A DNA stretch of 64,000 nt from the NCBI RefSeq assembly GCF_004138485.1, contig NZ_RYEV01000008.1:1-64000 (forward strand), in the 5' to 3' direction. The notes under the pieces are model-generated. The model worked only from the letters and a program-made list of their open reading frames with translations, was not told the origin of the DNA and did not search any database. Source of the DNA: Peristeroidobacter soli. Lineage in GTDB: Bacteria > Pseudomonadota > Gammaproteobacteria > Steroidobacterales > Steroidobacteraceae. The position numbers and the translations under genes are program-made. Positions 43,755-51,015 of the stretch are shown here, piece after piece; position 1 is the first letter of the stretch, and each line of letters begins with the position of its first letter.

Positions 43755-44543
43755 CTAGGATACTCCGACGATCATTTGCTCCACCACCCAGCGCTTGAGC
43801 AAGCCGGCGGCCTGCGCGGGCACAGCCTCGGCGTCGTGCCAGTTGCACAGCACGTCGCAGAGCATTTCGAACGAGCCGCCGCCACGCATGACTGCCAATG
43901 CCGCGCTCTCGTCCGGCGACAGTGAGCGGTACTGAGTCTTGAGCTGTTCGCGCCAGATCAGCCACGACTGCGGCTGCTCGAGGGCGACGGGTTCGGGCGG
44001 CGGCTCATCCGCCGATAGCGCTTTGAACAATAGCGGCGCGTTGGTGTGCATCGCCAGCACTTGCACCGTCGGATGAAACTGAAACGTCAGCGACGGCCAT
44101 TGCTCGGGTGCGACGGCGGCCAGCGCCTCGATGCCAACGGCTTGGGCATCTGCGCCATCGAAAGCGGCGGCGATGGCCCATTCCCAGGCGGCCAGCCCGG
44201 CCAGCCAGGGTTGATCGGGAAACAATTTCGTCAGCAGTGCCGGCAACTGGTCGCCGAACCAGCGAATCGATGGATGGCTCGACGGGCACAGCTCGATGTA
44301 CTCGCTCGCCACCGCGGCGAACTGTTCTTCGCCGAGCAGCTGTTGCAGGCGGGGCAGCGTGCTCGCCAGCGCGTCGGTCAGGCGCAGTCGATACGCTTCG
44401 GAATAGATGCTCAGGCGTAGTGTCGCGGGCACGGCCGCTGAGCCATCGACCGCATCGACGATGCGGTCGTGACCATGCATGACGTGGCGCTGAAAATCCC
44501 GCTGCAGTTCGGCCAGCGAGTGCGCGTCGGATTGAGCACTCAT
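43755..44543 (-). CDS. bufC: BufC/HvfC family protein (DUF2063), RiPP partner of MNIO enzyme
   Basis: Protein of 262 residues from the ATG at 44543. The N-terminal helical DUF2063 domain (about 10-110) has LQRDFQRHVMHG, RLSIYSEAYRLRLTDAL and the SIRWFGDQLP segment. The C-terminal half (about 120-260) resembles a winged-helix/peptide-recognition domain with FEMLCDVL. Proteins of this family bind DUF692 enzymes and present the precursor. The 4-base overlap with bufB (ATGA) fits this. Confidence 0.88.
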   Translation of the reverse strand: MSAQSDAHSLAELQRDFQRHVMHGHDRIVDAVDGSAAVPATLRLSIYSEAYRLRLTDALASTLPRLQQLLGEEQFAAVASEYIELCPSSHPSIRWFGDQLPALLTKLFPDQPWLAGLAAWEWAIAAAFDGADAQAVGIEALAAVAPEQWPSLTFQFHPTVQVLAMHTNAPLLFKALSADEPPPEPVALEQPQSWLIWREQLKTQYRSLSPDESAALAVMRGGGSFEMLCDVLCNWHDAEAVPAQAAGLLKRWVVEQMIVGVS

Positions 44544-45391
44544 GCGGCGGACTTCGACTTCTGAGCTGACGTCGTGATGTCGCGCGCGCGGGCCAGCTCC
44601 GCCAGCAACACGTCCAGCTCGGGAATGTTGTCGTCGCGCTCGATCATGGTCGATACCGGGCCGAAGCGCTCGACGGCAGCGTGAAACAACTCCCACACCG
44701 CTTCGCAGACCGGTTCGTCGTGCGTGTCGATGAGATAGTCGCCCATGTTGCGATGGCCGGCGAGATGGAACTGCTGAACGCGCTCCACCGGGATGCCGCG
44801 CAGATACGTCATCGGATCGAAATTGTGATTCACGCTGCTGACGTAGACGTTGTTCACATCGAGCAGCAGGTGACAATCGGCGCGCTCGGCGATTTCGCGC
44901 AGGAATTCCCACTCGGTCAGGTCCGAGCGGCTGAAGTTCACGTAGCTCGACACGTTTTCCAGCACCAGCCGGCGGCCGAGCCGTTCCTGAACGGCGGCGA
45001 TGCGCGAAACCACGTGGTTCAGCGTGGGCTCGGTGAAGGGCAGCGGCATCAGGTCGTGCAGGTTCACGCCGTCGACGCCGGTCCAGCACAGATGATCGGA
45101 AATCCAGGCCGGCTCGACGCGGTCGGCCAGCGCTTTCACCTCGCGCAGGTACGTTTCATTGAGCGGGTCGGTGCTGCCGATGGACAGCGACACGCCATGG
45201 AGCACGATCGGGTACTCGGTGCGCAGCCGTTCCAGATAATGCAGCGGCTTGCCGCCGGGGAGCAGATAGTTCTCGGTCAGCGCTTCGAGCCAGCCGACGC
45301 TGCCTTTGCGCTCGCCGAGCAGGGCGTCGTAGTGAATCGGGCGGACGCCGAGCCCGAAGCCGAGCGACGGATGAGGGGACGATTTGGGCAC
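44540..45391 (-). CDS. bufB: BufB MNIO enzyme (DUF692), multinuclear iron peptide oxidase
   Basis: Protein of 283 residues with a TIM-barrel DUF692 fold. Metal-ligand segments are visible in order: LHGVSLSIGS, WISDHLCW, LENVSSYV, LLLDVNNVYVSS with NHNFDP, FHLAGH and IDTHDEPV. MNIO enzymes use two or three non-heme irons and O2 to convert precursor cysteines; bufferin enzymes form thiooxazole groups that bind copper. The precursor gene is 90 bases upstream, separated by a hairpin. No DoxX-type BufD gene is adjacent. Confidence 0.92.
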   Translation of the reverse strand: MPKSSPHPSLGFGLGVRPIHYDALLGERKGSVGWLEALTENYLLPGGKPLHYLERLRTEYPIVLHGVSLSIGSTDPLNETYLREVKALADRVEPAWISDHLCWTGVDGVNLHDLMPLPFTEPTLNHVVSRIAAVQERLGRRLVLENVSSYVNFSRSDLTEWEFLREIAERADCHLLLDVNNVYVSSVNHNFDPMTYLRGIPVERVQQFHLAGHRNMGDYLIDTHDEPVCEAVWELFHAAVERFGPVSTMIERDDNIPELDVLLAELARARDITTSAQKSKSAA

Positions 45392-45418
45392 TGAACACTC
45401 GTGGGCTGATCAGGAAAC

Positions 45419-45447
45419 GGCGCGGTGAGCCGACGCAAGACCGCGCC
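45419..45447 (-). terminator. Attenuator-like hairpin between bufA and bufB
   Basis: GGCGCGGT pairs with ACCGCGCC across a 13-base loop in the 90-base gap after the precursor. No T-run follows. A partial terminator or RNA-stabilising stem here would let the precursor be made in excess over its enzymes. Confidence 0.5.
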
Positions 45448-45481
45448 GCCCTGACCCTATCAGACCGGGCCTGGAGCTGAA

Positions 45482-45739
45482 TTATTTCTTCAGCTTGGCC
45501 TTGGCGGCGTCGCAGTCGGCCTTGCTCAGCATCAGGAATCCCGTGCCCTTGCAGGCATTCTTGCCGGCGCAGGAATTGGCCGAGGTGGCACAGGCGGTCG
45601 TGCCCTTGCACGAGTTCACGCCTTCGCATTTCACCTTGGCTTCATCCGCCGCGTTGGCGGCGGTCAGCGGCGCGGTGCTGAACATGACAGCGGCCGCCGT
45701 CGCCAGAGCCAGAGTAGAGAATTTCTTGCCGTGGGTCAT
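45482..45739 (-). CDS. bufA2: BufA2-type bufferin precursor (Cys-rich periplasmic metallophore)
   Basis: About 85 residues from the ATG at 45739, which has GAGGA at a proper distance; the ATG at 45748 abuts that site. It has a Sec signal peptide (cut near ANAAD) and six Cys at about 38, 44, 50, 57, 63 and 76. They lie in repeated CEGVNSCKG and CAGKNACKG units, then GFLMLSKADC, typical of BufA2-type precursors. After modification by BufB/BufC the exported peptide is expected to bind copper in the periplasm. The final KLKK is basic. Confidence 0.85.
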   Translation of the reverse strand: MTHGKKFSTLALATAAAVMFSTAPLTAANAADEAKVKCEGVNSCKGTTACATSANSCAGKNACKGTGFLMLSKADCDAAKAKLKK

Positions 45740-45764
45740 CGATGCCATTCCTCACTGGAAAAGT

Positions 45765-45793
45765 GCGCTTCGAAGGCGAAGCGCTGGATTATA
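45765..45793 (-). promoter_or_regulatory. bufA2 promoter -10 and 5'-leader hairpin
   Basis: On the minus strand a perfect TATAAT (45793-45788) lies about 50 bases before the bufA2 start. Just downstream, GCGCTTCG-cctt-CGAAGCGC (45784-45765) forms an 8-bp stem at the very 5' end of the expected transcript. No clear -35 box is seen. The stem could stabilise the message or affect translation. Confidence 0.45.
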
Positions 45794-45850
45794 CGCAGTG
45801 GGCCGGCAATCGGATTCACCGGCGCGGCTGTCATGAACCGGCAATAAAAA

Positions 45851-45876
45851 GGGGCGGGTGATTGCGCACCCGCCCC
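45851..45876. terminator. Bidirectional Rho-independent terminator
   Basis: GGGGCGGGTG pairs with CACCCGCCCC across a 6-base loop. AAAAA precedes it and TGTTTT follows it. It ends the BON-protein transcript coming from higher coordinates and insulates the bufferin promoter. Confidence 0.85.
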
Positions 45877-45903
45877 TGTTTTCCGCTACGCGGATCGGTG
45901 GAG

Positions 45904-46224
45904 TCAACCGCCCTTGCGGATCTCCAGCGCGTCCTTGACGCTCTTCACGCCGTCGGTGTCCCGGGCCAGTTGCAGCGCTCGCGTCCGGGCCTGGTCGTTC
46001 TCGACGAAGCCGCTCAGCTGCACCGTGCCCTTGAACGTCTCGACGTTGATCTGATGCGCCTTGGTCACCGGATCCTCGATGAGCTTGGCCTTGACCTTCG
46101 CCGTGACGACACCGTCGTCGATTGCCTGGCCGGTCGATTGCTGCGTCGGGGTCGACGAGCAGGCGACGACGGTCGAGGCCATGATTGCGGCCAACACCAG
46201 TGCCGCCGTGGATTGCCGTGCCAT
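45904..46224 (-). CDS. BON-domain lipoprotein
   Basis: Protein of 106 residues. The lipoprotein signal ends STVVACSS. One BON domain (about residues 38-104) has VTAKVKAKLIEDPV, INVETFKGTVQLSGFV and ARDTDGVKSVKDAL, as in OsmY and DolP. Such proteins bind anionic phospholipid and help envelope integrity, often under osmotic or stress control. Monocistronic: a strong terminator follows directly. Confidence 0.88.
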   Translation of the reverse strand: MARQSTAALVLAAIMASTVVACSSTPTQQSTGQAIDDGVVTAKVKAKLIEDPVTKAHQINVETFKGTVQLSGFVENDQARTRALQLARDTDGVKSVKDALEIRKGG

Positions 46225-46277
46225 ATTCCCTCGCTCCTGAACTGACTTCAGTTCTGGTTTCGTTGTGACTCTAGCTG

Positions 46278-46706
46278 TTAACCGGCGCCATCGCGACGGG
46301 CTTCAGCCGCGCGCTTGGCGTTGTCCAGATCCGCATCGGCGCGGTCCTTACAGTCCTTCTGGGCATTGCCTTGCAGGGCCTCGCACTTCTCGACAGCGAT
46401 CTTGTGCGTGGCTTCGGCGCGCGCTACAGCGACTTTGAAATCGCCCTGCGCAGCAGTCTCGCTGGCATCACGGGCCTGATCGGCGACATCGTTCGGGTCG
46501 TGATCCGCCTGTGCATCGGCCACGTCCTTCTGCGCATCCGCCATCTTCTCCTGCGCATCGGCCTGCGCGTCGGTCACGTCCCGTTGCGCTTCTGCCCGCG
46601 CATCGGCAACGTCGTGCTGAACTTCAGCGGGCGACTCTGCTTTGTTGCAGCCCGCCAGCGCCAGGCCGGCTGCGGCGATCATGAAATAGATATTGGTTTT
46701 GGTCAT
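46278..46706 (-). CDS. Small lipoprotein with Ala/Asp-rich helical repeats
   Basis: Protein of 142 residues. The lipobox is LALAGCNK. The mature part is almost entirely helical, with repeated DAxADAQ-type units (AQRDVTDAQADAQEKMADAQ) and two Cys near the C-terminus (EKCEAL, KDCKDR). It resembles LEA-like or murein-lipoprotein-like spacers. Function unknown. It sits 53 bases upstream of the BON lipoprotein gene on the same strand and may share its transcript. Confidence 0.7.
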   Translation of the reverse strand: MTKTNIYFMIAAAGLALAGCNKAESPAEVQHDVADARAEAQRDVTDAQADAQEKMADAQKDVADAQADHDPNDVADQARDASETAAQGDFKVAVARAEATHKIAVEKCEALQGNAQKDCKDRADADLDNAKRAAEARRDGAG

Positions 46707-46972
46707 CTCACTATCCTCGTCTGTGACCTCATGGTCTGTTGACTAAGTAACCACTCACGGGCCGGCTGAATCCTCCTGCGGAAGGACCGGTTCGTTGTGG
46801 AATTCGCGTCGATAACGTGCCGATGCAATGCAAGGTTCCTCGCACACCGCCGGGCCGCGGCGGTTTGCAATTGTGAGCATGGGCAGGGCTGGGTGCGTCG
46901 GCCACGGCTGACGAAGGAACCCAGAAATGTTCACAGTCGTTGCTGGTCACAGCTTTGAGCGCACAGGAGTTC

Positions 46973-48394
46973 ATGGGCGACGTCACTCATTCGCCGAATG
47001 CATCGTTGAGCACACCGCCGGCCGCGACCGGGGGCGTGCCGCTGCACGTGCGCATCGTGATCGTGATCTCGATCGCGCTGCTGGTGGTCAACGCCACCTT
47101 GCTGGTCATCAATGTCGGCGCAACCATCGATTCGCATGCTCAATACGCGCGCTCGTACGAGATCAAGCGCTCGCTCAGCACGTTTCAATCGGTGATCACG
47201 GCGGCGGAATCGGGCCAGCGCGGCTATTTGCTGACCGGTCAGACCGGATATCTCGAGCCATATTACGTAGCGATGCGCAGCTGGCGCAGCGAGCTGGAGA
47301 AGCTGCGCACCCTGACCGGCGATAACGCCGCCCGGCAAAAAGATATTGCCGACCTGGAGAATCTCACCGCCGCGGCGGTCAGTCGCCTGAAGGCGACAAT
47401 CAGCAGCAGTCCGCAACCTGGCCCGAACGGAACGGCGGACGTTGCAGGTACCGAGCGCGCGACTACCACGATGGATCGGGTGCGAGGCATCGTCGATCGC
47501 ATGATGGCCGAGGAAGACGCGCGCATCGAAGCGTTGCGTCGTGAAGTGTTGCGCGACTTGCTGGTCGCGGGCGGGCTGGCGTTACTGACGACGGTCGTGA
47601 CGGTCGCCGTGCTGATTGGCCTGAACAAGCTGCTTCGTAAGTATGTGCGCGATCGCGAGACCGCCGAGAACGCCATGCTCGAGGCGAATCAGGTCCTGAA
47701 CGAGCAGGTCGAGCAGCGCACCTCGGAGCTGACCGAGCTGTCCCAGCACTTGATCCGCGTCTCCGAAGAGGAGAAGGCCAAGCTCGCGCGCGAGCTGCAT
47801 GACACGCTCGGCAGCAATCTCACCGCGATCAATATGGACTTGAACTGGGTGCAACGCCGCTTGCCCGAAGCCGCGCGCGAGGTGAAGGAACGTCTGCAAC
47901 GGGCGCTGAAGATGTTGAGCGAGACCGTCGAGCTCAAGCACGAGGTCATCGAGGGTCTGCGGCCGAGCCATCTGGACAATCTGGGGCTCGCCTTCGCCAT
48001 GCGCTCGCATTGTCGCGAGTTCACCCGTCGCACCGGCATTCCGTGCGAGTTGGACGTGCAGGAGGACTTCGACGACCTGGATCCGGCCTGGTCGATCGCG
48101 TTCTATCGGATCGCGCAGGAGTCCCTGACCAACATTGCCAAGCACGCGCAGGCAAGCAAGGTGCGCGTGATCCTGGCGCGCGAGGACGGCGGCATCCGTT
48201 TGCGAATCATCGACGACGGCGTCGGGGTCGCGGAGGAGTCGCTGAGCAAGCCCAAGTCGCACGGCATCGTGGGCATGCGGGAACGAATGCGTCTGATGGG
48301 AGGGCGCTTCCAGATCCGGAAGCCGGATGAAGGCACCGGGACCATCGTCGAAGCCTTCATTCCAGCCACCAATGCGACGGCGCTGTCGGCGTGA
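46973..48394 (+). CDS. CHASE3-domain NarX/DegS-type sensor histidine kinase
   Basis: About 473 residues from the ATG at 46973 (AGGAG 5 bases upstream). Membrane helix 1 (about 28-50) and a periplasmic CHASE3 domain (AAESGQRGYLLTGQTGYLEPY) come first. Helix 2 (about 193-217) and a coiled coil follow. HisKA_3 has its His in ARELHDTLGSNL, and HATPase has NIAKHAQASKV and GIVGMRERM. It should phosphorylate the LuxR-type regulator encoded three genes on. The 266-base gap before it holds no gene I can support. Confidence 0.9.
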   Translation: MGDVTHSPNASLSTPPAATGGVPLHVRIVIVISIALLVVNATLLVINVGATIDSHAQYARSYEIKRSLSTFQSVITAAESGQRGYLLTGQTGYLEPYYVAMRSWRSELEKLRTLTGDNAARQKDIADLENLTAAAVSRLKATISSSPQPGPNGTADVAGTERATTTMDRVRGIVDRMMAEEDARIEALRREVLRDLLVAGGLALLTTVVTVAVLIGLNKLLRKYVRDRETAENAMLEANQVLNEQVEQRTSELTELSQHLIRVSEEEKAKLARELHDTLGSNLTAINMDLNWVQRRLPEAAREVKERLQRALKMLSETVELKHEVIEGLRPSHLDNLGLAFAMRSHCREFTRRTGIPCELDVQEDFDDLDPAWSIAFYRIAQESLTNIAKHAQASKVRVILAREDGGIRLRIIDDGVGVAEESLSKPKSHGIVGMRERMRLMGGRFQIRKPDEGTGTIVEAFIPATNATALSA

Positions 48395-48556
48395 AGGCGC
48401 GCTTTTGCCCCAAAGGGGTGCCATTCCGGGTGGATGTCAATACGTAAGAAACGTCTGACGGTACGAACTTCACTTTGTTGGGAACTTTTCCTTCCCCTGA
48501 GGCAGTTGTGATCCATCGGGCCAATGAGTGTAAAGCTGACCGTCAGGAGCGAGCGC

Positions 48557-48946
48557 ATGGAGAATCACGTCGAACGAGCGACCCATAACGAGCATCGTGC
48601 CAACTACGCGGGCGATGACCAGGATTCGGGCGAGGAATCAGGGGTGGGTAGCGAGCGCAACCTAGCGCCGGCGCCTGTGGCATTACGCATCCCGGTCGGC
48701 ACCAATCTGGCCGACGTGGAGCGCTGGATGATATTCGCGACGCTGCAGAAATGCGGGGGAAACAAGACCCGCGCAGCGGCGTTGCTGGGGGTGAGTCTGA
48801 AGACTTTGTACAACCGCCTCAACGCATACCGCGCGCAAGGCCTGGCCATGGATCAGGGCCTGAATGACGCTCAGGACGTGGCCATCACCACCCTGCAGGG
48901 GGGCGACCTCCGTGAAGCAATGACCGAGGTACCACAGCGATGTTGA
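48557..48946 (+). CDS. Small Fis-type HTH DNA-binding protein
   Basis: About 129 residues from the ATG at 48557, which has AGGAG 8 bases upstream (ATG at 48524 is an alternative). The N-terminal part is acidic and probably disordered. The centre (about 50-100) is a Fis/NtrC-type HTH_8 domain with DVERWMIFATLQKCGGNKTRAAALLG and SLKTLYNRL. It lacks receiver and AAA+ domains, so it is a stand-alone binder. It overlaps the next regulator gene by 7 bases. Confidence 0.82.
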   Translation: MENHVERATHNEHRANYAGDDQDSGEESGVGSERNLAPAPVALRIPVGTNLADVERWMIFATLQKCGGNKTRAAALLGVSLKTLYNRLNAYRAQGLAMDQGLNDAQDVAITTLQGGDLREAMTEVPQRC

Positions 48947-49644
48947 ATCCAACCGAATTAGGCTCTCGGGAGAACGAGGCCAGGGACGTGTTGCAAGCGA
49001 TGCACACGCCAATCCGCGTCTTGATCGTGGACGATCACGCCATCCTCCGCGCCGGTGTGCGCGAGATGCTGGCGGAGGAGCAGGATCTCCAGGTCGTTGC
49101 GGAAGCCGGCTCCGCCGAGGATGCGCTTCAACAGTTGCGCAATGGCTTGCAGGTCGATGTCGTGGTCCTCGACATCACGCTGCCGGGCCAGAGCGGCATC
49201 GATCTGTTGAAGCAATTGAAACGCGATCAGCCGGAGCTGGCGATCCTGGTGCTGAGCATGCACCCGGAACGCAGCTTCGCGGTCCGCTTGATGCGGGCCG
49301 GCGCGAATGGCTATGTGCCGAAGATGATCGTGCCTGAGGAGCTGGTGAAGGCCGTGCGAGCGGTCGGCACCGGGCGCCGCTACATCACGCCGCTGGTGGC
49401 CGAGCTGTTGGCCTCCGAGTGCGCGGCCGATGAAGAGGGCCCGATGCACAACCGGCTGTCGGAGCGCGAGCTGCAGGTGTTCACGCGCATCGCGCGCGGT
49501 GTTTCGCCGGCGGTCATGGCCAACGAGCTGGGCCTGAGCGTGAAGACCGTGAGCACGTATCGGGCGCGCATTCTGGAGAAGATGGGAATGCGCAGTAACG
49601 CCGAGATCGCGGCGTACGCCGTCCGCAACCAACTGGTGGAATGA
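48940..49644 (+). CDS. NarL/FixJ-family response regulator
   Basis: Protein of up to 234 residues; the receiver proper begins MHTPIRVLIVDDHAIL, so the ATG at 49000 is an alternative start. Phospho-Asp is in VVVLDITLPG, the Lys in YVPKMIVPEEL. A LuxR-type HTH closes it (LSERELQVFTRIARGVSP, GLSVKTVSTYRARILEKMG). It is the likely target of the CHASE3 kinase. Translation is probably coupled to the Fis-type gene. Confidence 0.9.
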   Translation: MLNPTELGSRENEARDVLQAMHTPIRVLIVDDHAILRAGVREMLAEEQDLQVVAEAGSAEDALQQLRNGLQVDVVVLDITLPGQSGIDLLKQLKRDQPELAILVLSMHPERSFAVRLMRAGANGYVPKMIVPEELVKAVRAVGTGRRYITPLVAELLASECAADEEGPMHNRLSERELQVFTRIARGVSPAVMANELGLSVKTVSTYRARILEKMGMRSNAEIAAYAVRNQLVE

Positions 49645-49656
49645 GACAGTTGGATC

Positions 49657-50040
49657 ATGACTGCCGGGGCCGAGCTGACGATCTATATCGTCGAGGATTC
49701 GCCGGCGGTCATGGAGCGGCTGGTGGAAGCCGTCGGTGACATTCCGAATGCCAAGGTGGTGGGCAGCGCCGATGCAGTCGCTGCCGCGCTCGAAGGCATG
49801 CGGTTGTCGCAGCCGCGCGTGCTGATACTCGATATCCAGTTGCGCGGCGGCAGCGGCTTCCAGGTGTTGAAGCAACTACGCGCCAGCGCTAGTCGACCCG
49901 AGGCTGTCATCGTAGTTACGAATCATCCATCCGATGATTACCGGATTGCGAGCCGCGAGTGCGGCGCCGATCATTTCTTCGACAAGGCTTCGGAGTTTCA
50001 CAAAGTCAGAGAGGTGCTGTTGCAGATCGACGCTGCCTGA
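49657..50040 (+). CDS. Stand-alone receiver-domain protein
   Basis: Protein of 127 residues: only a CheY-like receiver. It has IYIVEDSP, phospho-Asp in LILDIQLRGGSG, Thr in VVTNHPSDD and the Lys in FFDKASEF. No output domain. It lies 12 bases after the NarL-type regulator, so it may compete for phosphate from the same kinase or act through protein contact. Confidence 0.88.
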   Translation: MTAGAELTIYIVEDSPAVMERLVEAVGDIPNAKVVGSADAVAAALEGMRLSQPRVLILDIQLRGGSGFQVLKQLRASASRPEAVIVVTNHPSDDYRIASRECGADHFFDKASEFHKVREVLLQIDAA

Positions 50041-50233
50041 GCAAATCCGTAATCGCCGAAAATTTACGCAGCTGAATCACGGAACATACTCAGGATCCTG
50101 CGCGAGCGCTCGTGCGTTGTGACTCAACTGAACTGAATCGAACCCTGCGCAACTCGTTACATGGACCTCCCCAGGACGATGGGGGCACCCGCTGAGAACC
50201 CATCGGACACCATGCTGACGGCTGCGCACTTCA

Positions 50234-50261
50234 AAGGCCGCGCCCCAAAAAGCGCGGCCTT
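50234..50261 (+). terminator. Rho-independent terminator of the signalling operon
   Basis: AAGGCCGCGC pairs with GCGCGGCCTT across an 8-base loop and is followed by CTTTTCTTC. The 228 bases from the receiver gene to here hold no other feature. Confidence 0.8.
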
Positions 50262-50268
50262 CTTTTCT

Positions 50269-50511
50269 TCAGCGGTCGCGATCTTCGTGGCTGATATTGC
50301 GGCTCCACTCGGCGCGGCTGCGCGAGGAGTCGTACTCGACCGCCGTCTCTGAATGAGTGCTGCGACATTCGTCCTGCCAACGCACGACGACGTAGCGCCC
50401 CGTGCGCAACTGCCACACGTCGCCTCGCAAATCCACGTCGCTGTCCTTGAGTCGGACCGGATCGCCGATACGCAAGCTGTTGCGCATCGTCTCGCTCATC
50501 TCACTGCTCAT
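50269..50511 (-). CDS. Small unknown basic/acidic cytosolic protein
   Basis: Protein of 80 residues with a good AAGGAG 6 bases before the ATG. The middle (LRIGDPVRLKDSDVDLRGDVWQ then VVVRWQDE) looks like a small beta-barrel of SH3/Tudor type. The C-terminus is Arg/Ser-rich. No family recognised. A CRP-like box lies about 145-160 bases upstream of its start. Confidence 0.6.
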   Translation of the reverse strand: MSSEMSETMRNSLRIGDPVRLKDSDVDLRGDVWQLRTGRYVVVRWQDECRSTHSETAVEYDSSRSRAEWSRNISHEDRDR

Positions 50512-50653
50512 GATGTCTCCTTACTCACCGCTATCGGCACGAGCAGTGCAGTAGGGTAGGGGCATCGATGTTGATGTTCGACTAGGGGAAAGCAGTAAGT
50601 CCCCAATTCGTGCGGGGATTGAGCATTACGTCACGTGGCGGGCAGGCCGCGCA

Positions 50654-50716
50654 TGTGAGCGAGGTCACAGATCGCGGGCCGGGCGGTTTTGACAATATTC
50701 GTTGTCGCGCTAATTA
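50654..50716 (+). promoter_or_regulatory. CRP-like box and sigma-70 promoter facing the EF-hand gene
   Basis: TGTGA-N6-TCACA at 50654-50669 is a perfect CRP/Vfr/Clp-type dyad. TTGACA at 50689-50694 and TAATTA at 50711-50716 (16-base spacer) form a plus-strand promoter. The dyad centre is about 61 bases before the predicted start, the class I activator position. No plus-strand gene follows; the transcript would be antisense to the EF-hand gene. Confidence 0.5.
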
Positions 50717-50968
50717 TCGCGAATCGGTCCACCAGCCCATGAATTCCTCGAAGCTGATCGAGCCGTCGCCGTCGGTGTCGGTGAGCTCGAATGCCAGCAG
50801 GCATTCATCTTCGGACAGATCCTGATCCAGCGCGCGTAACAGTACGCTGAATTCCTGATTCACGATCCAGCCGTCGCTATTGGTGTCGCAGGCGTCGAAG
50901 CTTTGTTTCAGCGGGCCGAGGTCCTCGGCATCCACGTCGACGTCTTTGATCCGATCCAGATCGGCCAT
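50714..50968 (-). CDS. Small EF-hand calcium-binding protein
   Basis: Protein of 84 residues, no signal peptide. It has two EF-hand loops with standard calcium ligands: DTNSDGWIVNQE (about residues 28-39) and DTDGDGSISFEE (about 64-75), each between predicted helices. It is a cytosolic calmodulin-like pair, either a calcium buffer or a sensor. It is transcribed alone, 47 bases upstream of the peptidase start... of the M28 gene stop, on the same strand as that gene but after it would be read separately. Confidence 0.82.
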   Translation of the reverse strand: MADLDRIKDVDVDAEDLGPLKQSFDACDTNSDGWIVNQEFSVLLRALDQDLSEDECLLAFELTDTDGDGSISFEEFMGWWTDSR

Positions 50969-51015
50969 GGCGCGTTCATCCTTAACTGCGTGTGGGTTGT
51001 CGAGCGCGCGCGATC

